Assembly (NCBI GenBank): GCA_023435225.1
Contig: JAEYRX010000005.1
Location: 1-54,408 of the forward strand
Reading direction: 5' to 3'
Length of the DNA stretch: 54,408 nt
Source of the DNA: Bacillota bacterium
GTDB lineage: Bacteria > Bacillota > UBA4882 > UBA8346
The position numbers and the translations under genes are program-made. Each line of letters opens with the position of its first letter. The stretch's first letter is position 1. This document shows positions 1 through 7,762 of the stretch, piece by piece. The notes under the pieces are model-generated. The model was not told where the DNA came from and searched no databases. It saw only the letters and a list, made by a program, of their open reading frames with translations.

Positions 1-108
1 TTACCAGAACCTTACTCTCCAAAAGAAAAAATTGATGGTTGTATGTACTATTCTTGGATATTTATTACTTATGGCTTATTAAGATTCAGGTTGACTTTGA
101 AAAAATAA
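1..108 (+). CDS. C-terminal end of an unidentified ORF (enters from the left)
   Basis: Frame 1 is open from the first base and ends at a TAA at 106-108, giving 35 residues rich in aromatic and hydrophobic residues (a short stretch reads CMYYSWIFITYGLL). I do not recognise a family. It lies directly before the DUF1643 remnant in another frame, so it may be a broken upstream part of the same locus or an unrelated gene end. The start lies outside the window. Confidence 0.3.
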   Translation, partial: LPEPYSPKEKIDGCMYYSWIFITYGLLRFRLTLKK

Positions 109-127
109 TTTTATGCAACGCTAGTGA

Positions 128-514
128 ATTATTACAAATTTATTTCCTTTTTATGAACCAAATTCTAGTAACCTTTATGAAGTTCTAGATAAGGCCATAC
201 AAATTATGGGAGAGATTAAATTTAGTTCATATCTAGAGTTAAATGATATGAAGATAAAAAAATCAATAAAATCTATTAATAACATTGTATTAGCTTGGGG
301 AGATAGACCAAATAATTTTAGAGGAAAAATGCATTATGAAAGACGAACCAGCTTACTTGAATACCTAGAAAAAACTAATAAAAAGATTTATGTTTTTAAT
401 ACAAACCGAATTCCAATTTTAACTAAAAAAGGGCAACCTAGACATCCATCAAGAAATTCATTAACTAAATTAGTTCCATGTAGAATTGGAAAAGGATTAA
501 GAATTGTGATTTAA
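128..514 (+). pseudogene. DUF1643 family protein, C-terminal remnant
   Basis: The frame is open from 128 to the TAA at 512-514; an ATG at 206 is inside it, but the family-like sequence starts earlier (ITNLFPFYEP just after 128). DUF1643 proteins have a conserved NLF segment, a central hydrophobic strand ending in AWG and a C-terminal GxPxHP motif. All three are visible here: NLFPF, IVLAWGDRP and KKGQPRHPSR. The N-terminal half is missing: TAG and TGA stops sit in frame at 122-127. Only about the last two thirds of the usual domain remains. The molecular function of DUF1643 is unknown; members often sit in phage or defence-rich regions. Most likely a decayed gene. Confidence 0.6.
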
Positions 515-849
515 ATTGTAATTCAATCCAGACAACCACATATTCTCTATCTATGAAATTCCCTTCCATCTCTAGATTAAAAATCCAAATATTACAAAAA
601 GACCAACAGTTTTAACTCCAGACCAAGTTAAATTTATAGTTGATAGAATTAAGTAGTGCTGCAATGTATATAACTGTGTGTAAGCTTCGCATATTCGCGG
701 AAGGAGACTAAATGTCCAACTGGCCATCAACCAAACCGGCTCAATTCTCATCACCGACCATCTCCAAGACGCCCCGGCCATTTGTAACGCCCGGAAGTTT
801 CTCAAAGAAACAGTCATATCCTTCGCCAAACAATGCGTTTCATTTTGTA

Positions 850-931
850 TATGTGTTAAAAAAAGTTCTAATATATTTCGCATCCCAAATGCCGGATGCG
901 AAAAAAAATAGCTGAATTTTTTTAACACATA
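850..931. repeat. Nested inverted-repeat element inside a gene
   Basis: The outer arms are 850-864 (TATGTGTTAAAAAAA) and 917-931, a perfect 15-bp inverted repeat. The inner arms are 877-885 (TTCGCATCC) and 894-902, a perfect 9-bp inverted repeat. Together they form a long stem with an internal hairpin. The element lies within the broken nuclease-like reading frame. Its outer arm and loop resemble those of the element at 6286-6373. Confidence 0.6.
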
Positions 932-940
932 AATTAAGGA

Positions 941-989
941 AAATATTTTGCATTTAAACTCGCATTAAAAACTAAAATGCAAAATATTT
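941..989. repeat. Second inverted-repeat hairpin, adjacent to the first
   Basis: Arms 941-955 (AAATATTTTGCATTT) and 975-989 are a perfect 15-bp inverted repeat around a 19-nt loop. It follows the 850-931 element by 9 nt, and together they form the insertion that splits the 712-1575 gene. The A/T-rich stem with a GCA-type step resembles the hairpin at 5178-5220. Confidence 0.55.
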
Positions 990-1575
990 AGTAGGCGAGC
1001 TCCCTTTCATCTACCGGGAACGCCAACTTAATTCCGCTCTTTTCCCCGCCATCGCCAAAGTATCCGACATCGCCTTCATGGAACAACCTATAACCAGGAA
1101 GTCCAAAGACACCTCCGGCCACGGCTGGCTGGACTATTGGGTAGTATACGGCGCCTCGGTTTTTCTAATAGAACTAAAACACTCCTGGAATGCCATTAAA
1201 ACCAGCAGTATAAAGGAAACAACCCAAAACTCCTGGACTGAAGCCATCGACCAACTTAAAAAGATCCATAAAGAAGATGTCGCGAACCTCTCCCTAACCG
1301 CCCACAGCGTCGCCAAGATTGCCCTAATGATTGTCCCGTTTTACCAAGCCTCCAAAGACGAAAACAAGCTTAAAAATTTGAAATATACAAAAGAAGCAAC
1401 AGCAGAATTCTATAATCAATTTTTAAAAGAAATAAAACCGGCTCCGAGTTGGAGTTGTTTATGGCATTTGCATCAAGATTTGCAGGAAACCTATGAGTAT
1501 GAGGAGCAGAGGTTTGAGTTATATCCTTGTGTCATTATGATTGCAAAGGTTGAATCTGTTATTCACAAGAGTTAA

Positions 1576-1886
1576 AACAAATTAATATCTTTTAGACCAA
1601 CCAGCCCCATTCATGGGGGTTTGGGTGAATTTTTTCAGCCGTGGGGTTTAGCCCGCGGATTGGCAGCAATGAATGACCCGTAGATTGATGTCGAAGCAAA
1701 TCTATCAAAAATGCCCCCAAAGCATGGTGGTCATCCCTTTACAGGCCAGAACCAGGCCAGAGCCATGGATGGATCAAGCAAGGCGGTCCAGGACGGAATA
1801 CCGCCGGGGAGGGTTCAAGGTGCGGTGTCCAGGAAGGACATTAACCGCAAAGACAGAGGGTCGCCTTTAGACATTTTCAATTTTTC
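1576..1886. other. Non-coding stretch with degenerate repeat fragments
   Basis: No convincing gene. Short open frames here overlap each other and have no recognisable protein features. The stretch shares pieces with 3000-3600: a 21-nt segment at 1722-1742 (starting GCATGGTGGTCATCC) recurs at 3506-3526, and a TTCAGC(C/T)GTGGGGTTT block occurs near 1636 and near 3006. I read this as an old, scrambled repeat. Confidence 0.4.
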
Positions 1887-2006
1887 ATGCGTTTCTTCAA
1901 AACCTCCATCACCGGCGACTCCCTAACCGCCTTCAAAAACCCCGCCTTCACCCAAGACGGCCGCCACCAGACAAGTGTAAATGGTAAAGAGAAAAGTTTA
2001 AAATAA
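1887..2006 (+). pseudogene. Short ORF cut by an inverted-repeat element
   Basis: ATG 1887 opens 39 codons ending at TAA 2004-2006. The first 28 codons (MRFFKTSITGDSL...) look gene-like in composition. The remaining codons lie inside the element that begins at 1971. Much of the same DNA is repeated at 2888-2998. I do not recognise the peptide; it is probably the start of a disrupted gene. Confidence 0.3.
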
Positions 2007-2096
2007 AACCACTTTCAATGAAAAAAGCAGGTAAATATCGAGGGTTTATTTAAGTAAATTTTACCCTTTACCATTTTAACTTTTTACTTTACTTGT
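1971..2096. mobile_element. MITE-like element with 12-bp target duplication
   Basis: The ends are inverted (ACAAGT at 1971-1976, ACTTGT at 2091-2096). The subterminal sequences are imperfectly complementary: TAAATGGTAAAG near the left end pairs with CTTTACCATTTTA near the right end. It is flanked by a perfect 12-bp direct repeat, CGGCCGCCACCA at 1958-1969 and 2098-2109, with one extra base between repeat and element on each side. There is no room for a transposase. The left end plus flanking DNA is repeated at 2888-2998. This fits a non-autonomous transposable element; recombination between repeats is the alternative. Confidence 0.5.
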
Positions 2097-2218
2097 CCGG
2101 CCGCCACCAAAGATAATCCTCATCTTCACAAAAAAATAGCTATTGCAGGAGAAATTGGATTGTTATGGAAATAGTAGTAGAAAAATATTCGGCCAAGTTT
2201 ATGTTGGAGGGCTTAAAT

Positions 2219-2359
2219 ATGAGTGACATATTTAATGTATATTGCGATGAAAGCTGCCACCTGGAGAATGATCAGCAAAATGTAATGGTTCTAGGAGCTG
2301 TTTGGTGTCAGCTTGAAAAAACTCAGTATTCCGTTTTAACGGAGTGGGTATCGGAATAA
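2219..2359 (+). pseudogene. DUF3800 protein, N-terminal fragment
   Basis: ATG 2219 gives 45 residues beginning MSDIFNVYCDESCHL and continuing to MVLGAVWC before the frame stops at 2359. DUF3800 proteins begin with a strand carrying a YxDES motif followed about 20 residues later by a hydrophobic LGA strand; both are present. The family is normally over 200 residues, so only the start remains. An earlier ATG at 2165 is in frame but adds residues atypical of the family. The sequence runs into an unrelated nuclease remnant in another frame, suggesting a deletion joined two genes. DUF3800 is RNase-H-like in fold and frequent near mobile elements. Confidence 0.6.
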
Positions 2360-2703
2360 AACATGATCTTTTAAATGGAAAGGAAATAACTTTCTGGCAT
2401 ATTGTTTCTGAAGGAGATGTTGAGGCGGAAAGAATTCCAAATTTACGAAGATGTGAACGGATACGTTGGCCTAGACCAATTATTGAACATTTTAATAACG
2501 AAGAAATAAAAATCTGGGAAAATGACAAGAACAGAAGTAAACGAGTATACTTATGGCTTGACTCGATGGATTATCTTGTTGTGTTGGTTAAAAGGCATAC
2601 TTACTATTTACTGTTAACAGCGTTCCCAATTGAACATGAACATTACCGGAGAAAGCTTCAGAAAGAATATGATGATAAAAAGACTGAAGCCGCATCGGGT
2701 TAG
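2344..2703 (+). pseudogene. Phage-type (PBECR-like) nuclease domain, C-terminal remnant
   Basis: From GTG 2344 the frame gives 119 residues. It contains FWHIVSEGD, RCERIRWPRPIIEHF, VYLWLDSMDYLVVL and LLLTAFPIEHEHYRRKL. I associate this pattern (FWHIxSEG, RCERIRWP, then a DYLVVL strand and a TAY-like strand) with the phage-associated Barnase/EndoU/RelE-like nuclease families. No ribosome site supports the GTG, and the domain's N-terminal strands are absent. The gene is therefore probably a 3' fragment joined to the DUF3800 fragment. The family assignment is from memory of the motif; the fragment status is clear from the sequence. Confidence 0.5.
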
Positions 2704-2887
2704 CCGAGCGACTTCGTGACTCCTTCTACACTTGGCAGATGAGCTACTTAAATAATAACCTAATTTTTTACAATTGTCAAGTTTTTAATTATCAACGAAT
2801 AACAATGGATAACAAAGTGCCCGAATGTTTTCAAACTTCACTCTTCACAATTTGAATGAGTCCCTATTTTATTTTCTTCTTTAGCAT

Positions 2888-2998
2888 CTCCATCACCGGC
2901 GACTCCCTAACCGCCTTTAAAAACCCCGCCTTCACCCAAGATGGCCGCCACCAGACAGGTGTAAATGGTAAAGTGAAAAGTTTAAAATAAAACCACTT
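2888..2998. repeat. Second copy of the 1904-2014 segment
   Basis: About 111 bp repeat 1904-2014 with only a handful of substitutions. They include the start-proximal part of the 1887 ORF and the left end of the MITE-like element (ACAGGT here versus ACAAGT). The match stops abruptly near 2998. The right end of the element is missing, so this is a truncated segmental duplication. Confidence 0.6.
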
Positions 2999-3609
2999 TT
3001 GTATTCAGCTGTGGGGTTTCAGCTCAATGTAATCAGGCTAACGTGATAAAATATGTCTGAAATGACTGCCAACCGGAGGCTAAGGCCGTCCCGGCTGTAA
3101 TCCCTCCTTGGGCAGCCGTACTTGAACCTTCCATGGTTTTAGTCCGGCTACAAGGTGAAAGCCCGTTGGGCTAAAATATCTTTGATGGTTTTTAGGCGTA
3201 CATTACATCCTAAAACAGGGCCGAAGGTCCTTTCAACTTGTAGCCGGGTCGTTAACGGCCCGGTTGACAGCATTGTAATTTAGCCCGTGGGTTGGGATCG
3301 AAGCAAGAACGGCCCCCATCCCTAAAGCTATTTCAAGCTGCCAGCCTTCCCCCGTTATCACGTGGGAAGGATCAAGACGGTCAATCAGGCACCGTGGTTA
3401 TAGGCATTCGGTTCCCTCCTCCATCTGAATCAGCTTATTGAAAAACTGCAAAAATGGGGGAGGGCAGGCCGGGATGTCGGCTGATGGGTGGGGGCGTACT
3501 GCGGAGCATGGTGGTCATCCCTTTACGGTTGCACTTAGCCACCGACGCTTCACCCAAAAATTTTCACCCTTTACCATTTACAATTTAAATTGATGGGTGG
3601 GGACGCGCT
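2999..3609. other. Non-coding stretch with repeat debris
   Basis: No gene visible on either strand. It contains repeat pieces shared with 1630-1745 (see that entry), and a GC-rich hairpin (GCCGGG ... CCCGGT) near 3244-3265. Composition differs from the neighbouring genes. I could not assign it to an RNA family. Confidence 0.4.
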
Positions 3610-3954
3610 TCAATGAACCGTCAAAACATTCCGGGTAATATCAATACCGGTATTTTTGATAGCTGAAATAAAAGGATTGTGTTGATCGGAGAATTCATCG
3701 ATTCCTAACGGAACAGGTTGAATATCCGCATCTATATTTGCATCGTAACGCCATTCATAAAGCTTAAGCTTCTCCAAAAGAGGAGCTTTTCCAAAATCCT
3801 TTGAAATAATTGCCAGATCAATATCACTAGTCTCTTTGGCGGTACCGTTCGCATAAGAACCAAATAAAATAACTTGAGCAATATCTACTTGTTTCTGAAT
3901 GAAGTGAATGTACTGCTTAACATCCGGCATTATGGCAATTGTTTTCTGATCCAT
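3610..3954 (-). CDS. MNT-type minimal nucleotidyltransferase (antitoxin)
   Basis: 114 residues with the nucleotidyltransferase signature GSYANGTAKETSDID (GSx10DxD), i.e. the metal-binding aspartates of the minimal nucleotidyltransferase fold. In HEPN/MNT toxin-antitoxin pairs the MNT partner neutralises the HEPN RNase, in characterised MntA systems by adenylylating it. The gene is the second of a pair on the minus strand and overlaps the 3' end of the HEPN gene by 25 nt, the usual coupling. Length and motif are complete, so it may still be functional although its partner looks damaged. Start ATG 3954. Confidence 0.85.
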   Translation of the reverse strand: MDQKTIAIMPDVKQYIHFIQKQVDIAQVILFGSYANGTAKETSDIDLAIISKDFGKAPLLEKLKLYEWRYDANIDADIQPVPLGIDEFSDQHNPFISAIKNTGIDITRNVLTVH

Positions 3955-4295
3955 AGAAGAAAAGCCTCCGTTTCAACAAGAATCTCCTGAAATACCATAA
4001 TAGGAGTCGAGGCATATAGTTTTGAGCGATCTTGAGGATACCGGCTTTCAATTTGAAAAACCTCAAGTCTGTTTAAAAATTTAATTTGAGAAGCGCTCAT
4101 TTGTTGATCAATATTTGATAATTGAGCAAGACGAGTTAAAGGATGGATCTTGGGTGGAATAATTGAAACAAATTCAACAATCGCAGCTTTTAAAATTTTT
4201 TCACAAGCTAAATTACAAAAGAAAGCCGCTTCTAAGTATTTTTCTTTGTCAAACAGAATTTTGGCTACATCAAAAGATTCTGCACTTTCATCCAC
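3930..4295 (-). CDS. HEPN domain protein (toxin partner), probable 5' nonsense mutation
   Basis: 121 residues from GTG 4295. The four-helix HEPN pattern is visible: ACEKILKAAI near the middle and ESRYPQ near the C-terminus. HEPN proteins paired with MNT are typically RNases acting on tRNA or mRNA; the RX4-6H catalytic motif is not evident here. The GTG has no ribosome site. Upstream, AAGGAG followed 6 nt later by TTG 4319 opens seven codons (MKPETNY) before TGA at 4296-4298, directly in frame with this ORF. Family members commonly have a Trp at that point, so TGG to TGA is the likely change. The gene is thus either N-terminally truncated or dead. Confidence 0.7.
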   Translation of the reverse strand: MDESAESFDVAKILFDKEKYLEAAFFCNLACEKILKAAIVEFVSIIPPKIHPLTRLAQLSNIDQQMSASQIKFLNRLEVFQIESRYPQDRSKLYASTPIMVFQEILVETEAFLLWIRKQLP

Positions 4296-4387
4296 TCAAT
4301 AATTAGTTTCCGGCTTCAATTTATTCTCCTTTTAGAAGATAATCCTATTATGATTATAATACATTTTTGAATAGACAACAATGTTTT

Positions 4388-4465
4388 ATACTTTTTGGTC
4401 TCAGACCTAGGACGGGTCAAAGAAAGCGGAAGCCATGGAAGGCTGAGAGCGTGCTCAAAAAGTAT
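4388..4465. repeat. Nested inverted repeat upstream of the HEPN gene
   Basis: Outer arms ATACTTTTTG (4388-4397) and CAAAAAGTAT (4456-4465) are perfect over 10 bp; inner arms TCTCAG (4399-4404) and CTGAGA (4443-4448) continue the stem. The rest of the 4320-4697 gap is AT-rich and holds no gene; promoters for the genes on either side must lie here but none is clear-cut. Confidence 0.45.
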
Positions 4466-4697
4466 CCCGCCGCCGGAACAGTGTACAGGCAATCTAATAT
4501 GGGGTCTTTTTTTGTCAAAAAGTAGGGTTATACTCCATTAACAAATATTAAAAGTTGATCAATAATTAATATAAAGTTACAAATTTTTATGGTTATTATC
4601 AAGGAATAGGTAAGTATTCAACCGTATTATTGGAAAACGAAAAAATAATCTTTGTTTATAGTTGAAGTCTAATAATTACTAATAAGGGGGGATTTTT

Positions 4698-5069
4698 ATG
4701 GAGGAAATAAAAACGGTTAATTACAAAGGTAAGGATATTATATCAATTGACTATTCAAAGTGTGGGAATGATCAGCAAAAAGTTATTGCCATAGCCAGCG
4801 AAGCAGCGGCCATAATGGCTAAAATGCCTTTAAATTCAGCCCTAGTCCTTATAAATGTCAAGAACTTTACTTTTAGTTCCGAAATTATTCAAAAATTTAA
4901 AGAAAACTTAGTAACAACCAAGGACCGGCGAAAAAAACAGGCAATAATAGGAGTGGATGATGGGCTTAGGAATTTTTTATATCATACAATTACAAGATTT
5001 GCCCATATTAATATACCCTCTTTTAATTCCGAAACTGAAGCAATGGAATGGTTAGTTAGTGAAGAATAA
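4698..5069 (+). CDS. STAS/SpoIIAA-like small protein
   Basis: 123 residues from ATG 4698, preceded by AAGGGGGGA. Alternating strands and helices are apparent: a central strand LVLINVKNFTF, a strand QAIIGVDDG, and the C-terminal SETEAMEWLVSEE. These match small STAS/SpoIIAA-like proteins in which a short domain ends with an EAxxWL helix. There is no transmembrane segment and no enzymatic motif, so it is probably a cytosolic regulatory or scaffold domain. It stands alone, with an inverted-repeat hairpin between it and the next gene. The fold is inferred; the function is unknown. Confidence 0.6.
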   Translation: MEEIKTVNYKGKDIISIDYSKCGNDQQKVIAIASEAAAIMAKMPLNSALVLINVKNFTFSSEIIQKFKENLVTTKDRRKKQAIIGVDDGLRNFLYHTITRFAHINIPSFNSETEAMEWLVSEE

Positions 5070-5167
5070 AGGCATCCAAGAACAGATGAAATATAATTAA
5101 TAAGGAAGATTTGTTACCTTACTGTAAAGGTAACCCGGCAGGAAAAGGGCAAATCATCAAGAATCTA

Positions 5168-5234
5168 ATTATTAGTTCAACTTTCGCACTACAAAAATCT
5201 CTTTAAAAATGCGAAAGTTGTATTATTAATAATT
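5168..5234. repeat. Nested hairpin between STAS-like gene and degV
   Basis: Inner arms CAACTTTCGCA (5178-5188) and TGCGAAAGTTG (5210-5220) are perfect over 11 bp. Outer arms AATTATTA (5168-5175) and TAATAATT (5227-5234) extend the structure. There is no T-tract after the stem, so it is less like a terminator than like the other palindromic elements of this window. Confidence 0.5.
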
Positions 5235-5256
5235 TTCCATAGAATCGAGGCCAACA

Positions 5257-6102
5257 ATGAAAATAGGTATAGTCACCGACAGCACCGCCGATCTGCCGGC
5301 CAATCTGATTGCCGAATACAATATCGAAGTTATTCCCTTACAGGTTTCAATCGATAATCAAAGTTATTTGGATGGAGTCGAATTATCAGCCGATGAGTTC
5401 TATCAAAAATTGCAGCATACCAAAACTCATCCGATCACTTCCCAACCGGCCCTGGGTGTTTTTATGGATTGTTATCAAAATTTACTGAAAAAGTTCGACG
5501 CCATACTGTCCATTCATTTGACCGAAAAGCTTTCCGGAACGGTTCATACCGCCCAAATGGCTAAGGAAATGATCCAAGGAGCTAAAATAGCCGTGATTGA
5601 TTCCTACTCAACAACAATGGGTTTAGGTGGTTTAGTACTGGAAGCGGCGCGCCGGTCCCGGGCGGGGATTAACTTTGAACAGCTGGTTTCTTCGATAAAC
5701 CAATTACGTGAGCAAGTAAAGTTTTTTGTAACTTTGGATACCTTGGAGTTTCTAAGGCGTGGTGGAAGAGCCGGAACATTACAGGCTTTTTTAAGTTCGG
5801 TTCTCCAAATCAAACCGTTATTACAACTAGTACAGGGAAGGATTGAGTTGGTAGGAAAAGTCCGACGCCGCGGGGAAGCTATCCAAATGATGTTAAATGA
5901 ATTTAAACTTCAGCTTAGTGAAGACTCCAAGTATATCATAGCTATAATGCATACTGCAGCCGAAAATGAAGCGTTGAAACTGAAAAGCATAATTCAGGAA
6001 CAGTTTAAGAACGCCGAGATAATTCTCAACCAAGCCGGTCCGGTTTTAGGGACCCACGTGGGACCCGGAGCCTTGGCTTTGATTGGATTGCCGGTAGCTT
6101 AA
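5257..6102 (+). CDS. DegV family fatty-acid-binding protein
   Basis: 281 residues, the usual size. It begins MKIGIVTDSTADLP, the DegV hallmark, followed by TSQPALG, LSGTVHTAQMA and a C-terminal GPGALALIGL. DegV/FakB proteins bind a fatty acid in a cleft between two lobes. In Bacillota they present it to the kinase FakA for incorporation of exogenous fatty acids into phospholipid. No fakA-like gene is adjacent, so the partner must be elsewhere. Start ATG 5257 with GAGG ahead. Probably monocistronic, with a terminator-like hairpin 27 nt after the stop. Confidence 0.9.
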   Translation: MKIGIVTDSTADLPANLIAEYNIEVIPLQVSIDNQSYLDGVELSADEFYQKLQHTKTHPITSQPALGVFMDCYQNLLKKFDAILSIHLTEKLSGTVHTAQMAKEMIQGAKIAVIDSYSTTMGLGGLVLEAARRSRAGINFEQLVSSINQLREQVKFFVTLDTLEFLRRGGRAGTLQAFLSSVLQIKPLLQLVQGRIELVGKVRRRGEAIQMMLNEFKLQLSEDSKYIIAIMHTAAENEALKLKSIIQEQFKNAEIILNQAGPVLGTHVGPGALALIGLPVA

Positions 6103-6128
6103 GTTATATTTTTATAGCAATTTTAAAA

Positions 6129-6155
6129 GAAATGTCCCATTTTATGGGATATTTC
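6129..6155 (+). terminator. Terminator-like hairpin after degV
   Basis: Arms GAAATGTCCCA (6129-6139) and TGGGATATTTC (6145-6155) pair with one mismatch around a 5-nt loop. The sequence after it has only scattered T residues, so termination is plausible rather than certain. Confidence 0.45.
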
Positions 6156-6285
6156 TGTTATACCGATTGGTATAATAGAAATAAACCATTAGGAAATAAA
6201 ACAAGTATTATTAAAGTTCTGTAAGTGTATATGTTGCAAACAGTTATAAAGGTATAAACTTCTAGGGCAACATATTACCTTGATT

Positions 6286-6373
6286 TATAAGTTGAAAAAA
6301 GCTCGACAAATTTCTCATTCACAGCCGGATTTAAGAATGTGAATGATTTACCAAAAACTTTTTTCAACTTATA
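6286..6373. repeat. Nested inverted-repeat element upstream of galT
   Basis: A perfect 16-bp outer inverted repeat (TATAAGTTGAAAAAAG at 6286-6301; partner 6358-6373) surrounds a perfect 9-bp inner one (TCATTCACA at 6315-6323; TGTGAATGA at 6338-6346). The outer arm matches that of the 850-931 element at about 13 of 16 positions, and both loops contain GCCGGAT. They are likely members of one small repeat family. It ends about 120 nt before galT; the rest of the 6103-6496 gap is AT-rich leader. Confidence 0.6.
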
Positions 6374-6496
6374 TAGAAAAAATTTTTCGAAACGAAAGGA
6401 AATTCAATAAAAGAAATCAAAATATAATATGAAGATAAATGAAACAAAACTATACTATTTTTGTTTATAGTGTAACTTGTAAAAGAAGGTGCTAAC

Positions 6497-7540
6497 ATGA
6501 GTTTTAACCGGGAAGACCATCCACACCGAAGGCGTAACCCCTTAACCGGGGCCTGGGTATTGGTATCGCCCCACCGGACCAAGCGCCCCTGGACCGGCCA
6601 GATAGAGAAAACAGCTCCCGATAATAAACCGGGATATGATCCCGGATGTTATCTCTGTCCTGGGAACGACCGGGCCGGCGGGGTTAACAATCCCAAGTAT
6701 ACCGGGACTTTCACTTTTGTAAATGATTTCTCCGCTTTGCTGGCTGATACTCCGCCCGGCGGCGACGATGATTTCTTTTTTAAAACCGAAAGCGTCCGGG
6801 GTATTTGTAAGGTATTAATCTTTTCACCAAAGCATAATTTGACCCTACCGCAGATGGATCCGGCCGAACTGTTGAAAGTAGGCGAGATGTGGCAGCGCGA
6901 GTTTAAAGAACTAAGTGCCTTACCTGATATAAACTACATTCAAATCTTTGAAAACAAAGGGGCTATGATGGGTTGCAGCATGCCGCACCCTCACGGACAG
7001 CTTTGGGCTTCCCAAAGCATTCCCGATGAGATTAACAAGAAATGCCTTTCTCAGCAAGAGTATTTTGAAAAATATGGCCGGCCTTTATTGTTGGATTATG
7101 TAGAGCGCGAACTGGCTAAAAATGAACGGATTATTTACCAAAATGACGGTTTTGTGGCGGTGGTTCCTTTCTGGGCTGTTTGGCCTTATGAGGCGATGAT
7201 TCTCCCGCGCAAACAACTGGCGACAATAACCGATTTTTCGGCTGATGATTTAAAATTGCTCATGGATGCCGTCCGGGTGTTGACCATCAAATACGACAAC
7301 CTGTTTGAGACCTCATTTCCGTATTCCGCCGGTATGCACCAAGCTCCCTGCGACGGCAAGGAACATCCCGGTTTCACCTGGCATATGCTCTTTTATCCGC
7401 CGCTGCTCCGGAGCGCCACCATCAGGAAGTTCATGGTCGGCTACGAAATGCTGGCCGAACCGCAACGGGACATCACTCCCGAAGCCAGCGCCGCCAGGCT
7501 AAAAGAGCTGCCGGATGTGCATTATTTGCTTAGAGAATAG
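6497..7540 (+). CDS. galT: Galactose-1-phosphate uridylyltransferase (class I)
   Basis: 347 residues. The enzyme transfers UMP between UDP-glucose and galactose-1-phosphate in the Leloir pathway, through a uridylylated histidine. The active-site HxH motif is SMPHPHGQLWAS (His164 and His166). The zinc-site pair CYLCPGND lies near residue 53, and the N-terminal RRRNPLTGAWVLVSP is typical. The C-terminal half carries the second domain (HPGFTWHMLFYPPLL). Start ATG 6497 after GAAGGTG. No galK or galE is adjacent; the neighbouring gene encodes a sugar-bisphosphate phosphatase on the opposite strand, so the pathway context is not complete here. Confidence 0.95.
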   Translation: MSFNREDHPHRRRNPLTGAWVLVSPHRTKRPWTGQIEKTAPDNKPGYDPGCYLCPGNDRAGGVNNPKYTGTFTFVNDFSALLADTPPGGDDDFFFKTESVRGICKVLIFSPKHNLTLPQMDPAELLKVGEMWQREFKELSALPDINYIQIFENKGAMMGCSMPHPHGQLWASQSIPDEINKKCLSQQEYFEKYGRPLLLDYVERELAKNERIIYQNDGFVAVVPFWAVWPYEAMILPRKQLATITDFSADDLKLLMDAVRVLTIKYDNLFETSFPYSAGMHQAPCDGKEHPGFTWHMLFYPPLLRSATIRKFMVGYEMLAEPQRDITPEASAARLKELPDVHYLLRE

Positions 7541-7584
7541 GGATCCTTGACGCCTGCTTTTTGTAGGCAGAGATTTGGGCGCAG

Positions 7585-7749
7585 ACCTCTCTCTTGCTTG
7601 CCCCCGTGGGGGAGAGTAACCAATGTCTTTGTAGTCTAAAAAATAAGGTTACCTGTTGGTAGCAATAGAGTAAAAAAGCTATTGTTTGAAGTACTTAGAG
7701 ATCAAAGATTAAGGTTACTCTCCCACTAGGGGGAGAGCAAGAGAGAGGT
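7585..7749. repeat. Long imperfect inverted repeat between convergent genes
   Basis: Arms 7585-7621 and 7713-7749 are about 37 bp each and nearly complementary (both ends read ACCTCTCTCTTGCT on the outer side and GAGAGTAACC on the inner side). It fills the space between the 3' ends of galT and the phosphatase gene, so it could act as a two-way terminator. Its length and perfect ends make it look like a MITE-type element. Confidence 0.6.
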
Positions 7750-7762
7750 TGATTTTAGACAT

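Larger units (their letters stand above)
712..1575 (+). pseudogene. Broken PD-(D/E)XK-nuclease-like gene, interrupted by hairpin element
   Basis: A good ribosome site (AAGGAG, 701-706) precedes ATG 712. After three codons the protein-like reading continues one frame over (LAINQTGSILITDH...), as if one C had been lost near 720. That reading is interrupted at about 850-990 by two adjacent inverted repeats. It resumes in the frame of ATG 712 (LVGELPFIYRERQLNSALFP...) and runs to TAA 1573-1575. The downstream part, openable from ATG 1078, encodes 165 residues. It contains GHGWLDYW followed by FLIELKHSW, a D...ELK arrangement reminiscent of PD-(D/E)XK nucleases. I infer a nuclease-like fold only from that motif. 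Family unidentified; the gene is probably inactive. Confidence 0.5.

Noticed and set aside
1673..1926. Overlapping short open frames in the GC-richer non-coding stretch
   Set aside because: Two frames overlap each other, composition is Arg/Pro/Gly-biased as in random GC-rich DNA, and the stretch shares repeat pieces with 3000-3600.
4296..4298. TGA as a selenocysteine codon in the HEPN gene
   Set aside because: No selenocysteine insertion element is evident and HEPN proteins have no selenocysteine form; a Trp codon mutation is simpler.
5168..5234. Rho-independent terminator after the STAS-like gene
   Set aside because: The stem is long with a 21-nt loop and no T-tract follows; classed with the palindromic elements instead.
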